A stretch of DNA of 64,000 nucleotides from Arthrobacter frigidicola (GTDB taxonomy: Bacteria > Actinomycetota > Actinomycetes > Actinomycetales > Micrococcaceae). The stretch is taken from the NCBI GenBank assembly GCA_003602285.1, contig QZVU01000002.1, positions 186,001-250,000 on the forward strand, written 5' to 3'. Below the pieces are notes generated by a model. The model was not told the origin of the DNA and searched no databases. It was given only the letters and a program-made list of their open reading frames with translations. A program made the position numbers and the translations under genes. Positions 28,657 to 36,928 of this stretch are shown here, in pieces; position 1 is the stretch's first letter, and each line of letters begins with the position of its first letter.

Positions 28657-29259
28657 TCAGCTGACCCGGTCGGCGTGGGTGAAGCGGGCGCGGGCGCCGG
28701 CGCTGATACTGATCAGCACCGGCGCCCGGTGGCCCAGGACGAGGTCGAGCGCCTCGACGAGCCCCGCGACCTCCTCCGCAACCCGTGCGGGGGCGGCTCC
28801 CTGCCGCGGATAGACCCGGATGCGCAGGGCGGAGGTGCCCCGGAACCGCCAGGTCGTCACCGCGGCGTTCACGAGGTCGCGCCGGTCCTGCAGCGCCACC
28901 TTGAGCGCCTGCTCGGCCGCAGCCGCGGTGATGGTGACCGTTCCGGCGGCCTCCCCGGGCTCCTGCCCGCGGTCCTGGATGAAGTCGCCGGTCCTCCCCC
29001 GTCCCTGCACGGCCAGCCAGATGATCATCAGCGTGGCCAGCAGCAGGAACACGAGGGCCAGCAGGACCCACAGCCAGTCCTCGCCGCCGCGCACTCCGAG
29101 CGAGCGGATTCCGGCCGCGGCGCTGGAGGAGACGGCCCGCCAGGTCCGGGCGGCCTCAGGGATCAGCGCGGCGGCCGCCGCGGCGGCCCCGGTGGCCATG
29201 AGCACCAGGCCGAACAGCGCCAGCAGGATCCGGTTGAGTGCGCGGGGGGTCGAATTCAT
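28657..29259 (-). CDS. amaP: alkaline shock membrane anchor protein AmaP-like
   Basis: This 200-residue protein has two N-terminal transmembrane helices (about residues 8-32 and 60-85) separated by a short external loop, then a soluble C-terminal domain with VTITAAAAEQALKVAL. This layout matches AmaP, which tethers Asp23 to the membrane in Gram-positive bacteria. It is the last of five overlapping or closely spaced genes. Its start overlaps the DUF6286 stop by four bases. Confidence 0.75.
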   Translation of the reverse strand: MNSTPRALNRILLALFGLVLMATGAAAAAAALIPEAARTWRAVSSSAAAGIRSLGVRGGEDWLWVLLALVFLLLATLMIIWLAVQGRGRTGDFIQDRGQEPGEAAGTVTITAAAAEQALKVALQDRRDLVNAAVTTWRFRGTSALRIRVYPRQGAAPARVAEEVAGLVEALDLVLGHRAPVLISISAGARARFTHADRVS

Positions 29260-29852
29260 TGCCCGATCACCCCGCTCGGGGCGATAGTCACCTGAACGGT
29301 GGGGAACGGCCCGGCGACCGTGCCGCGGAGATCCTCCTCGACGGCCTGCCGCACCGCCTCGGCGTCCACCGGGATACCGGAGGTCGGGCGCACGGAGACC
29401 TCGACCCGGCGCCGCCCCACGGTGACCAGGACCTGCTCGGGGCCGACGCCGGCGGCCAGACGGGCTCGCCGGGCGAGTGTTGCGGCAAGGATCTCCGAAT
29501 CGACCACCACGGCGGCCCTGGCGTTCGGCACCGCAAAGCGGGCCCGCCGGCCCGGAAGGACGGCCGCGAGGGCGAGGACCAGGCCCAGAATGAACACCAG
29601 CAGGCCGGCGGGAACCAGGACGGACGCGGGCACGAGGCCGGGCAGGCGGCCCAGCGCCGCGGCCACCGCGTCGAGATCGATCAGGAACGGCGGGTCCCCG
29701 ACCGCCTTCAGGACCGCTTCAAGGAACAGCAGGATGCAGGCGGCCGCGACGAGGATACCCGTGATGACCGAGGGGACGGCGCGGGAGGCATGGAGTTCCC
29801 GCCGGAGGGCATGGGCTGTCACTCCGGCGTTGGAGCCGGTGATCCCGCTCAT
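29256..29852 (-). CDS. DUF6286 membrane protein
   Basis: This 198-residue protein has two transmembrane segments (about residues 26-48 and 74-98) and a C-terminal soluble domain with VPNARAAVVVDSEILAATL and a repeated VTVGRRRVEVSVRP strand pattern. It belongs to the actinobacterial DUF6286 family found in Asp23 clusters. Both ends overlap neighbours as ATGA. It probably works at the membrane with the Asp23 proteins; the precise role is unknown. Confidence 0.75.
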   Translation of the reverse strand: MSGITGSNAGVTAHALRRELHASRAVPSVITGILVAAACILLFLEAVLKAVGDPPFLIDLDAVAAALGRLPGLVPASVLVPAGLLVFILGLVLALAAVLPGRRARFAVPNARAAVVVDSEILAATLARRARLAAGVGPEQVLVTVGRRRVEVSVRPTSGIPVDAEAVRQAVEEDLRGTVAGPFPTVQVTIAPSGVIGQ

Positions 29853-30238
29853 CGGACCCTGCCCTGCACCGAGGCCGTCCCAATGATCCGGATATCGACT
29901 CGGCTGAGGCGGGTGCCGGTGAGGCTGGCCACCACCGCCAGGATGCCGGCCTTCGCCTGCCGGGCCCGCTCCAGGACCGACCCGCCGGACGGCGCAGACA
30001 GGGAAGACTCCGCGGCTACGCGCGCCAGCGGCGGGATGGGCACGGGCAGTGACAACTCAAGGGCGAGCAGGCCGCCGTCGTCGGTGTACACCGCGCGGAC
30101 AGAGGCCGCCTGGACCCCGAAGTGCTCCGCCGCGGCGGCCTGAGCCGTACTGATGAGGGCCTGGGTGGTGATCCGGTTGTGCCCGGCGACCCGCGGGGAG
30201 GCCGCGGGCCCGGGCGTGCGGACCGCTGCGGTGCTCAC
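29849..30238 (-). CDS. short Asp23/Gls24-like protein
   Basis: This 129-residue protein appears to be a reduced Asp23/Gls24 domain: ITTQALISTAQAAAAEHFGV followed by strands that contain VRAVYTDDGGLLALELSLPV and DIRIIG. It lacks a membrane segment and is the partner type found beside full Asp23 in actinobacterial clusters. Overlaps of four bases join it to the genes on both sides. The family call is based on pattern and context. Confidence 0.65.
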   Translation of the reverse strand: MSTAAVRTPGPAASPRVAGHNRITTQALISTAQAAAAEHFGVQAASVRAVYTDDGGLLALELSLPVPIPPLARVAAESSLSAPSGGSVLERARQAKAGILAVVASLTGTRLSRVDIRIIGTASVQGRVR

Positions 30239-30426
30239 GAAGACGATCGGCGCCCGGTGAGGGCATCCCGGACGCCGCGGAAGTCGAGCTTGCCTTCGGC
30301 GCTGCGTCCCAGCAGCGCCCCGGCCCCCATCAGCAGGGCCGTCAGCAGGAAGCCCCAGAATCCAAAGGCGAGGCCGGCGAAGGCGAGAACCGCCCCGGCC
30401 GCCATGCCGGTGACTGTCGGTGTCAT
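30235..30426 (-). CDS. small membrane protein, DUF2273-like
   Basis: This 63-residue protein is mostly hydrophobic: two helices between residues 8 and 42 with GFWGFLLTALLMGAGALLG, then a basic tail. Small two-helix proteins of the DUF2273 type accompany Asp23 and AmaP in many Gram-positive bacteria. It starts 22 bases after the Asp23 gene and overlaps the next gene by four bases. Confidence 0.7.
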   Translation of the reverse strand: MTPTVTGMAAGAVLAFAGLAFGFWGFLLTALLMGAGALLGRSAEGKLDFRGVRDALTGRRSSS

Positions 30427-30448
30427 GAAAGGTCCTTCGTTGGACGGG

Positions 30449-30895
30449 TCAGAGCTGGGAGGAGCCGATGGCTCGGGTCTTTTCGCTGGAGCGTACGTCG
30501 TTCAGCCCCGGCACGTGCACGTCGCAGACCTCGACGTTGACCTCGATCACCTCGAGTCCGACGAGGTCACTGACGGCCTGGTACACGGCCACCCGGACGG
30601 CGTCGGCCAGCCGGTGCAGCGGGTAGCCGTACTCGGCGACGAGGCTGACATCGACCGCGACCTGGGTCTGGCCCACCTCCACGCGCACGCCCTGGACCGG
30701 CTCGGCCGCGCCGACGGCGTCGCGGAGCGCCCCCAGCGCCCGGCCCGCGCTGCCGCCGAGGGCGTAGACACCCGGCACCGAGCGCGCCGCCACGGCGGCG
30801 ATCCGGACGGCCGCCGGGTCGGCAATTACCGTCCGCCCGGGTGCGGATCCCGGAGCGGTGGAAGGAAGAGGGGGTTCAGCGGGAAGCGGGTCCAT
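30449..30895 (-). CDS. Asp23/Gls24 family envelope stress protein
   Basis: This 148-residue protein is a canonical Asp23/Gls24 member with AVRIAAVAARSVPGVYALGG, then QVAVDVSLVAEYGYPLHRLA and a final VEVNVEVCDVHV-like strand. Asp23 coats the inner membrane face and responds to alkaline or cell-wall stress in staphylococci. The ATG at 30895 gives a normal start. It is the first gene of the five-gene cluster, so the promoter should lie between it and the tRNA genes. Confidence 0.8.
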   Translation of the reverse strand: MDPLPAEPPLPSTAPGSAPGRTVIADPAAVRIAAVAARSVPGVYALGGSAGRALGALRDAVGAAEPVQGVRVEVGQTQVAVDVSLVAEYGYPLHRLADAVRVAVYQAVSDLVGLEVIEVNVEVCDVHVPGLNDVRSSEKTRAIGSSQL

Positions 30896-31035
30896 GCGCG
30901 CGCACCTTTCGTCTCTGCCCAGCCTAAGCCCTTGTCCCGGTTGGAGGAGAGGACCTAAGGGCGCACCGGATTCTGCGTCGATCGACCGGGCCGCCACGGC
31001 AGTCCGTTCGGCTCTGCGAGTTGCGGCTTAAACAA

Positions 31036-31072
31036 GAAAACCCCGGATTTCCGAGAAGGAAACCGCGGGGTA
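31036..31072 (-). terminator. terminator of the tRNA cluster
   Basis: On the minus strand ACCCCG and a CGGGGT counterpart pair around an inner TTTCC/GGAAA stem with a short TTCTC loop, followed by TTTTCTTGTTT. The stem has a one-base bulge and a mismatch. It stands five bases after tRNA-Phe. Confidence 0.75.
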
Positions 31073-31077
31073 TTCAG

Positions 31078-31153
31078 TGGTGGCTCCGACCGGCGTCGAT
31101 CCGGTGACCTTTCGATTTTCAGTCGAACGCTCTACCAACTGAGCTACAGAGCC
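31078..31153 (-). tRNA. tRNA-Phe (GAA)
   Basis: The cloverleaf folds with acceptor GGCTCTG/CGGAGCC, D-arm GCTCAGTTGGTAGAGC and anticodon loop CTGAAAA reading Phe. The discriminator is A and the 3' CCA is encoded in the DNA, unlike in the other tRNAs of the window. It is last of three tRNAs on this strand. Confidence 0.96.
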
Positions 31154-31214
31154 GTGCAACCATCTTCCGATGATCACCGCATCAAACCGGCACTGCTTTC
31201 GCCTGCCGCCTGAG

Positions 31215-31288
31215 CGACCCTGACGGGACTTGAACCCGCGACCTCCGCCGTGACAGGGCGGCGCGCTAACCAACTGCGCTACAGGGCC
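31215..31288 (-). tRNA. tRNA-Asp (GTC)
   Basis: The acceptor stem GGCCCTG/CAGGGTC, D-arm GCGCAGTTGGTTAGCGC and anticodon loop CTGTCAC identify tRNA-Asp with discriminator G. The CCA end is not encoded. A 7-bp inverted repeat (TCTTGCA/TGCAAGA, 31295-31318) lies just upstream of its 5' end and might help processing. Confidence 0.96.
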
Positions 31289-31377
31289 TTGCTATCTTGC
31301 ACTTTCATTTTTGCAAGAGTTTCATCCTACCAGCATCTCTGCCGTGCGAATGACCACCGAAACCGGCGGATCCTGCG

Positions 31378-31450
31378 TACCCCCAACGGGATTCGAACCC
31401 GTGCCGCCGCCGTGAAAGGGCGGTGTCCTAGGCCGCTAGACGATGGGGGC
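31378..31450 (-). tRNA. tRNA-Glu (TTC)
   Basis: The acceptor GCCCCCA pairs with TGGGGGT (one G-U pair at the end), and the anticodon loop CTTTCAC reads Glu. The discriminator is A and CCA is not encoded. It is first in the order Glu-Asp-Phe, so all three are likely cut from one transcript. Confidence 0.95.
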
Positions 31451-31482
31451 CTTGACCACACTGGGCGAAAACCCCCCGCTGT

Positions 31483-31522
31483 GGACCTATAAAACTATAG
31501 GTCCTTACTTCGGAATTTCCAA
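31483..31522 (-). promoter_or_regulatory. probable promoter of the tRNA cluster
   Basis: On the minus strand TTGGAA (31517-31522) and TATAGT (31494-31499) are separated by 17 bases, a good sigma-70 type match about 45 bases upstream of tRNA-Glu. The -10 region sits inside an 8-bp inverted repeat, GGACCTAT/ATAGGTCC (31483-31504). The fit to consensus is seen; activity is inferred. Confidence 0.5.
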
Positions 31523-31584
31523 AATGCATCGGCGCTGCGTTTCGCGCCGCCAAAACCGGCACGCAGCGCGGATACAGTCGAAGC

Positions 31585-31956
31585 GTGCCTATCGACATGA
31601 GCCTTGCCGACTTCGAGGCGGCCGTTGATGACGCCATCGACTCGATTCCCGAGGACCTCGCCCGTGCCATGAACAATGTGGCGATCTTCGTCGTGGAGGA
31701 GTACGAGCCGGGCCCGGGCGACGAACCGGACCCGGACCTGCTGGGCCTGTACGAGGGGGTGCCCCTGACGGAACGGGACTCCTGGTGGGACGCCGGATCC
31801 CTGCCGGACCGCATCAGCATCTTCCGTCAGCCGCTGATGCGCATGTGCTCCACCCGGGAGGAACTCGTCGAGCAGATCCTCATCACCGTCATCCACGAGG
31901 TGGCCCACCACTTCGGCATCGACGATGACCGCCTGCACGAACTCGGCTGGGGGTAG
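31585..31956 (+). CDS. small metallopeptidase-family protein
   Basis: This 123-residue protein belongs to the minimal zincin-like family (often labelled DUF1025 or metallopeptidase family). The zinc site HEVAHHFGI lies near the C-terminus with an acidic follow-up DDDRLHELGW. There is no signal peptide, so it acts in the cytoplasm; no substrate is known. The GTG at 31585 is used; an ATG four codons later is possible. It is divergent from the tRNA cluster. Confidence 0.85.
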   Translation: MPIDMSLADFEAAVDDAIDSIPEDLARAMNNVAIFVVEEYEPGPGDEPDPDLLGLYEGVPLTERDSWWDAGSLPDRISIFRQPLMRMCSTREELVEQILITVIHEVAHHFGIDDDRLHELGWG

Positions 31957-31989
31957 CCGGGCTCGGCACCGGGTTCCGGAAGGGGCGGC

Positions 31990-33009
31990 TCAGCCCACCG
32001 GCGGGATCATGGGCCCGAAGGAGCTGCGGTCCAGCAGGCGCGGATCCTCGCTGTCCGGAACCACCATTACCGGCCCCTTGGCGTGGTGCAGCACGCCCTG
32101 GCTGGTCGAGCCCATCAGCATGCCGGTGAATCCTCCGCGGCCGCGCGTGCCGACCACGAGCAGCTCGGCCGTGCGCGAGGCGTTGATGAGCACCTCCGCC
32201 GGCGGTCCGTCGAGCTGCTCCACGGTGATCTCCAGGCCCGGGAAGTGGCTCTGCAGCCAGTTCCTGCCCGCCTCGAGCTGCACGGTGATGTCCGCGTGAA
32301 GCGCTTCCCGGTCCAGGGGTGCCGGCACCCAGGCCAGCGAGCCGTTGAACGGTGGGATGGAGCAGATGACCCGCAGCGGGATGCCGCGGGAGACGGCTTC
32401 CTCGGCGGCCGCGAGCGACGCCCGCCGTGCCTGCTCGGAGCCGTCGACGCCGACGACGACGACCCTCTCGATCCCCGACGCCGACGGGCCGGGCTCGCCC
32501 TTGGACCTGCCCACCAGCTGAGGTTGCCCGAAGCGCGGCGCGCACGAGAGCGGGACGATCACCGTTGGGCTCTTGGCGTGGGCCGGGAGGGCGCTGCTGA
32601 CCGACCCCAGGAGCCGCCCGACGAAGCCTCCCCTGCCGCGGGAACCCACGACGACGAGGTCGGCCTCGGCCGAGAGGTCGAGGAGCACTCCGGCGGCGTC
32701 GCCGGTCTCGATCCGCGGGATGACCTCGAGTCCCCTGCCGGACAGGTGGGCCACCGCCTCATCGAGGACCGCACGGGCCCCTTCGCGGATGACCGAGTCG
32801 TCAACCGTCGCGTAGCCGGCGTCCATGCTCGAGGCGGCGAAGACCGGCACGGTATAGGCGGTCACCACGTACAGGGGCGACCGGCGCCGCTCGGCTTCCT
32901 GCGCTGCCCACAGCAGGGCGCAGACGCTTTGGTCGGAGCCGTCAACACCCACAACAATTCCGGATCGGACCGACGCTTCGGCCGGATGATCGCCCTGCGA
33001 GGTACTCAT
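31990..33009 (-). CDS. universal stress protein with two UspA domains
   Basis: This 339-residue protein is a tandem UspA protein. Domain 1 spans about residues 17-152 with the ATP motif GSRGRGGFVGRLLGSVSS; domain 2 spans about 182-325 with GTRGRGGFTGMLMGSTSQG. Both G-x2-G-x9-G(S/T) motifs are complete, so ATP binding is likely. Such proteins respond to hypoxia, starvation or stress in actinobacteria. It is convergent with the metallopeptidase gene and divergent from the FAD-binding gene. Confidence 0.92.
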   Translation of the reverse strand: MSTSQGDHPAEASVRSGIVVGVDGSDQSVCALLWAAQEAERRRSPLYVVTAYTVPVFAASSMDAGYATVDDSVIREGARAVLDEAVAHLSGRGLEVIPRIETGDAAGVLLDLSAEADLVVVGSRGRGGFVGRLLGSVSSALPAHAKSPTVIVPLSCAPRFGQPQLVGRSKGEPGPSASGIERVVVVGVDGSEQARRASLAAAEEAVSRGIPLRVICSIPPFNGSLAWVPAPLDREALHADITVQLEAGRNWLQSHFPGLEITVEQLDGPPAEVLINASRTAELLVVGTRGRGGFTGMLMGSTSQGVLHHAKGPVMVVPDSEDPRLLDRSSFGPMIPPVG

Positions 33010-33265
33010 GGCACGCCCCTTTGCTCACCGCCCGACCCCGACCCGGGGCCGGTTGTCAATATTTGTAGCCTACTCCGGCACCCTGGTCTATTCACGGTGC
33101 AAAAAGTTATATAGGCTTCGTGAAATCGAGACCCGGAGGTCCGCCGTTCGGCGTGCCGCTCCGCGCTTCGGTTCCCGTCCGACCCGTTCGCGGCCGGGAA
33201 TCAGTACGGCCCGGAAGAGGCGCCGGGCCGTACTGTGCTCTTCTTCGAACCGGAGGTACTTCGTC

Positions 33266-33898
33266 GTGGATTTGCTGCCGCCGGACCCAGCGCATGCCCC
33301 GCCCGAGGCGTCCGCGGCGGCAGAACTGACCACCACCGTTGTGATCGGCTCGGGACTGCCGGGGCTAGCCGTCGCTAGCGAACTGAGCCGCCATGGCATC
33401 GACTCGATCGTCGTCGAAGGGCTCGACTGCCTCGACTCGGGCCCGATGCGCACGGTAATGAGCGACTCCGTCTCCCTCTCGGAGAGGTCCGAACTGCTGC
33501 GCCTGCTTCGGGCCTATGCCTCGAGCCACTGCCTCGATGTCCGGAGCGCGACCCGCTGTGAGGAGCTCAGCATCATCGGGCACTCCACCGTGCTTCCGGC
33601 GCGGGTCCCCTTCAGCAAGAAGTGGGCCATCCAGACCGCCGAAGGTGTGCTGCTGGCCGACCACGTGGTGCTGACCAAGTACCCCCAGAACCAGCTGCGC
33701 CGGTTCCTGCGCTCGCTGGGAATCGCCATCGGCGCCGACCTCCGCGCGGGCCTGGCCGCGATCGGCCTTCACCTCGTGGGCGTGGGCGAGGTCCTCACCC
33801 CGAGCACACGGGAGATCGTGCGCCAGGCGAAGCTCGTCAGCGACACGATCGCCGCCTCGGGCGCGGCCGGCGGGGGCCCCCTCGCCAGTCACGCCTAG
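33266..33898 (+). CDS. short protein with N-terminal FAD/NAD-binding motif
   Basis: This 210-residue protein starts at a GTG behind GGAGG. Residues 25-52 carry a dinucleotide-binding fold signature, VVIGSGLPGLAVASELSRHG, with an acidic end. The remainder is much shorter than a full flavin monooxygenase or reductase and shows no second nucleotide motif, so it may be a truncated or specialised member. C-terminal RQAKLVSDTIAAS is helical. No partner gene is obvious; neighbours are a stress protein and CopC. Confidence 0.65.
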   Translation: MDLLPPDPAHAPPEASAAAELTTTVVIGSGLPGLAVASELSRHGIDSIVVEGLDCLDSGPMRTVMSDSVSLSERSELLRLLRAYASSHCLDVRSATRCEELSIIGHSTVLPARVPFSKKWAIQTAEGVLLADHVVLTKYPQNQLRRFLRSLGIAIGADLRAGLAAIGLHLVGVGEVLTPSTREIVRQAKLVSDTIAASGAAGGGPLASHA

Positions 33899-33914
33899 GC
33901 GTTCGGGGACCGGG

Positions 33915-34529
33915 CTACCGGCTGGCGCCCAGCCGCTTCCGGGCGGTGGTGGCAAGCACCGCGGCAAGCGAGAGCAGCACGATGGCCATCACGGCGATGC
34001 TCCAGGGGAAGTCGCTTGTCCCTGCAGCCTGCGGCGACTCCTCCTCCGCCTCGGCGGGCGTGATCGGCACGGCCGTGCCGGCAGAATCCGGAGTGGCCGA
34101 GGTTCCGGACTCGGCGGTGAAGGTCAGAACCCCCTCGATGGGGTGGGAGTCCGAGGACACCACCCGCCAGTTGACCGTGTACTCCCCTGCCGGGGCCCCC
34201 GCGCGCACGCTCTGCTCCGCAGTGTTGTCCGTGATCCGGACGGGCCCCTCGGACCAGGACTCGCCCTCGGCGTCGAGCACCTCAACCTGCGCACCAAGGC
34301 CCGAGGGGACACTCGAGAAGGTGAGCTCGATGGCCCCTGGAACCGCGGCAACGGTTGCGCCGTCGGCCGGGTTGCTGCCCGACAGCTCGTCATGGGCGGC
34401 CGCCGACCCGGCCGCCAGGCCAAGGAGGATCAGCAGGATGAGCCCCGGCGTCAGGACGACGCGGGCCCGGCCGGCGGAGGTCCACCGGCGGCGGCGGGGA
34501 CGGGAGGGGCTGAAAGCGGAGAAAGCCAT
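33915..34529 (-). CDS. copC: CopC-domain copper resistance protein
   Basis: This 204-residue protein has a signal peptide ending SAAA, mature N-terminus HDELSGSNPADG, an Ig-like CopC domain with SSDSHPIEGVLTF, a Pro/Glu-rich linker and a C-terminal transmembrane helix (about residues 175-195). The N-terminal histidine and the SDSHP histidine are the usual Cu(II) ligands. It is membrane-anchored outside the cell. A CopD partner is not present next to it. Confidence 0.88.
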   Translation of the reverse strand: MAFSAFSPSRPRRRRWTSAGRARVVLTPGLILLILLGLAAGSAAAHDELSGSNPADGATVAAVPGAIELTFSSVPSGLGAQVEVLDAEGESWSEGPVRITDNTAEQSVRAGAPAGEYTVNWRVVSSDSHPIEGVLTFTAESGTSATPDSAGTAVPITPAEAEEESPQAAGTSDFPWSIAVMAIVLLSLAAVLATTARKRLGASR

Positions 34530-34629
34530 GGCTTCAGCCTACGCTCCGCGCTGGCGTAACCCGTGGGTGATTGGCCGGCGCCGGGATAGAATCTGCTCGG
34601 TTTCCCTTCCTCCTCTCCAAGGATTGATC

Positions 34630-36078
34630 ATGCTCAAGACGGGTTCGGCGCTCGACCGCTACTTCGAGGTCACCTCCCGGGGGTCCACCTATTCGCGGGA
34701 GATCCGCGGCGGCGTGGCGACCTTCTTCGCGATGAGCTACATCGTCGTCCTGAACCCGCTGATCCTCTCCGGGGCCGACGCCTCGGGCACTGAGCTCGGC
34801 TTCGAACGGGTCGCCGCGGTGACGGCCCTGGTCGCGGGCATCCTCACCATCACCATGGGCGCCTGGGCCCGGTACCCCTTCGCGCTCGCGACCGGCCTCG
34901 GGGTCAACGCCTTTGTCGCGATCACCGTCGCCACCAACCCCGGGCTGACCTGGCCCGACATTATGGGCCTGGTGCTGCTGGCCGGGCTCACCATGCTCCT
35001 GCTGGTGCTCACCGGCTTCCGGACCGCCGTGTTCAACGCGGTCCCGGAGAGCCTGAAGACGGCCATCGTCGTCGGCATCGGGCTGTTCATCGCGCTGATC
35101 GGGCTCGTCAACGCCGGCTTCGTCCGGCGCATCCCCGACGAAGCCCAGACCACCGTGCCCGTCGGCCTCGGTTTCGAGGGCGTCCTGCTCGGCTGGCCGA
35201 CGGTTGTCTTTATCTTCGGCCTGGTTCTGACCATCGCCCTCGTGGTGCGGCGGGTCCGCGGGGCGATCCTCATCGGCGTCCTCGCCGCCACCGCCCTCGC
35301 CGTGATCATTGAAGCCGTCGCCGACATTGGCCCGAGCTTCATTCCGGGCCAGGACCCGAACCCGCAGGGGTGGTCGCTCGTCGTCCCCGAGCTGCCGACG
35401 GGCGCCTGGGTCGGAGCTCCGGACCTCGGACTGATCGGCAACGTCAGCCCGTTCGGCGCGTTCGGCCACCTGGGAGCCACGGCCGCGCTGCTGCTCACCT
35501 TCACGATCCTGCTCAGCATCTTCTTCGACGCCATGGGCACCATGGTGGGCCTTGCCAACGAGGCGAAGCTCGTCGACGCCCGCGGCAATATCCCCGGCGT
35601 CAACCGGGTCCTGATCGTCGACGCCCTCGGCGCCGTCGCCGGCGGTGCCGGCTCGGTGTCCTCGAACCAGATCTACGTCGAGTCCGGGGCAGGCATTGGC
35701 GAAGGCGCGCGTACCGGCATCGCGAACATCGTGACCGGCGTCCTGTTCCTGCTGGCGATGTTCATCACCCCTTTGATCAGCCTCGTGCCCTTCGAGGCCG
35801 TGGCGCCCGCCCTGGTGGTCGTGGGCTTCATGATGGTCTCCCAGGTGGGCCGGATCGACTGGCAGGACTGGGGGATCGCGATCCCCGCGTTCCTGACCTT
35901 CACCCTCATGCCGTTCACCTACTCGATCGCCAACGGCCTGGGCGCAGGCTTCATCGCCTTCGTCCTGGTCCGCACCATCCAGGGCCGGGCCCGGGAGATC
36001 CATCCGCTGATGTGGGCGGTGGCCGGGGCGTTCGTGATCTTCTTCGGCATCGGCCCCATCGAGCAGATCCTGCTCTAG
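34630..36078 (+). CDS. NCS2-family purine permease, AzgA-like
   Basis: This 482-residue transporter has about 12-14 transmembrane segments. The N-terminal EIRGGVATFFAMSYIVVLNP, GLGVNAFVAITV and FFDAMGTMVGLANEAKLVD motifs are those of the AzgA/GhxP branch, which takes up adenine, guanine or hypoxanthine with protons. The ATG at 34630 follows AAGGATTGATC. No purine riboswitch is seen in the 100 bases upstream. A hairpin follows the stop. Confidence 0.9.
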   Translation: MLKTGSALDRYFEVTSRGSTYSREIRGGVATFFAMSYIVVLNPLILSGADASGTELGFERVAAVTALVAGILTITMGAWARYPFALATGLGVNAFVAITVATNPGLTWPDIMGLVLLAGLTMLLLVLTGFRTAVFNAVPESLKTAIVVGIGLFIALIGLVNAGFVRRIPDEAQTTVPVGLGFEGVLLGWPTVVFIFGLVLTIALVVRRVRGAILIGVLAATALAVIIEAVADIGPSFIPGQDPNPQGWSLVVPELPTGAWVGAPDLGLIGNVSPFGAFGHLGATAALLLTFTILLSIFFDAMGTMVGLANEAKLVDARGNIPGVNRVLIVDALGAVAGGAGSVSSNQIYVESGAGIGEGARTGIANIVTGVLFLLAMFITPLISLVPFEAVAPALVVVGFMMVSQVGRIDWQDWGIAIPAFLTFTLMPFTYSIANGLGAGFIAFVLVRTIQGRAREIHPLMWAVAGAFVIFFGIGPIEQILL

Positions 36079-36079
36079 C

Positions 36080-36105
36080 GGTTCGTCCCTGCTCGGGGAC
36101 GAACC
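36080..36105. terminator. bidirectional hairpin terminator
   Basis: GGTTCGTCCC and GGGACGAACC form a perfect 10-bp stem with a six-base loop right after the permease stop and before the convergent methyltransferase-fold gene. No T-run is present. Confidence 0.65.
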
Positions 36106-36115
36106 GGGCAGGGGG

Positions 36116-36928
36116 TCAGTCGGTGAGCGGCTGCGCCCCGGCGGCGAAACGGCGCACCTGGTCGTCGTGCCACAGGTGGGCCGGCACACCGCCGCCGAGC
36201 AGCCCGCGGGCCAGCCCAGGGCCCTCGCCGAGCGGGCCGTCGCTTCCGGCGATGATCACGTTGCCGTAGCGGCGCCCCTTGAGCATCGCCGGATCGGCGA
36301 CGATCGCCGTCCTCGCGAAGGCCGAGGCGATGGTGGCCGCTTCCCGTCGCGCCATCTTCAGGTCGGGACTGTCGCCGCAGTTGACCAGGTAGATCCCGTC
36401 GGCGGCGAGCACCCTCTTCGCCTCCTGCGTGAACCCGACGGTTGTCAGCGGGTGCGGGGTGCGGCTGCCTGCGAACACGTCGCGGATGATGAGGTCCCGG
36501 CTGGCCTCCGACAGCGACCGGGTCACCTCCCGCGCCTCCCCCACCCGGATGCGCACCAGCGGGGCCCTCGGCAGGTCGAACCACTGGCGCACCAGTTCGG
36601 CGAGCTTTCCGTCGAGCTCGACGACGACCTGGCGGGCGGCCGGGTGCGCTGCGGCGATGTACCGAGGCAGGGAGCACGCACCGCCGCCCAGGTGCAGCAC
36701 CCGGAGCCGGTCGGAGGGACCCCAGCGGGCGTCGACAAGGGCTGCAATCCAGCGCATGTACTCGAAGTCAAGGCGCAGCGGGTCGTCGAGGTCGATGTGT
36801 GAGCTTGGGACTCCGTTGACGCGCAGCACCCAGCCGTTGGTGCTGTAGGGATCGGGTTCGAGTTCGCAGGTGCCCGTGTCGATTGGAAATTCGCCCGCAA
36901 CCGGCGCGGGCGCCCCCTGGCGCGCCAT
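36116..36928 (-). CDS. spermidine-synthase-like methyltransferase-fold protein
   Basis: This 270-residue protein has the aminopropyltransferase/SAM fold: VLHLGGGACSLPRYIAA as motif I and VVVELDGKLAELVRQW as the acidic second strand. IIRDVFAGSRTPHPLTT replaces the usual catalytic region, so polyamine synthesis is not assured. Proteins of this type are common in actinobacteria, with no established role. It overlaps the preceding DUF77 gene by one base (TGATG) and is likely cotranslated. Confidence 0.75.
   Translation of the reverse strand: MARQGAPAPVAGEFPIDTGTCELEPDPYSTNGWVLRVNGVPSSHIDLDDPLRLDFEYMRWIAALVDARWGPSDRLRVLHLGGGACSLPRYIAAAHPAARQVVVELDGKLAELVRQWFDLPRAPLVRIRVGEAREVTRSLSEASRDLIIRDVFAGSRTPHPLTTVGFTQEAKRVLAADGIYLVNCGDSPDLKMARREAATIASAFARTAIVADPAMLKGRRYGNVIIAGSDGPLGEGPGLARGLLGGGVPAHLWHDDQVRRFAAGAQPLTD

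Noticed and set aside
33622-34629. Long N-terminal extension of the purine permease
   Set aside because: The extension reads through CopC on the opposite strand and is not hydrophobic or conserved-looking; the ATG at 34630 has a ribosome site and starts the known family sequence.
34530-34629. Purine riboswitch before the permease
   Set aside because: No conserved junction or paired elements of the purine class are visible in the short leader.
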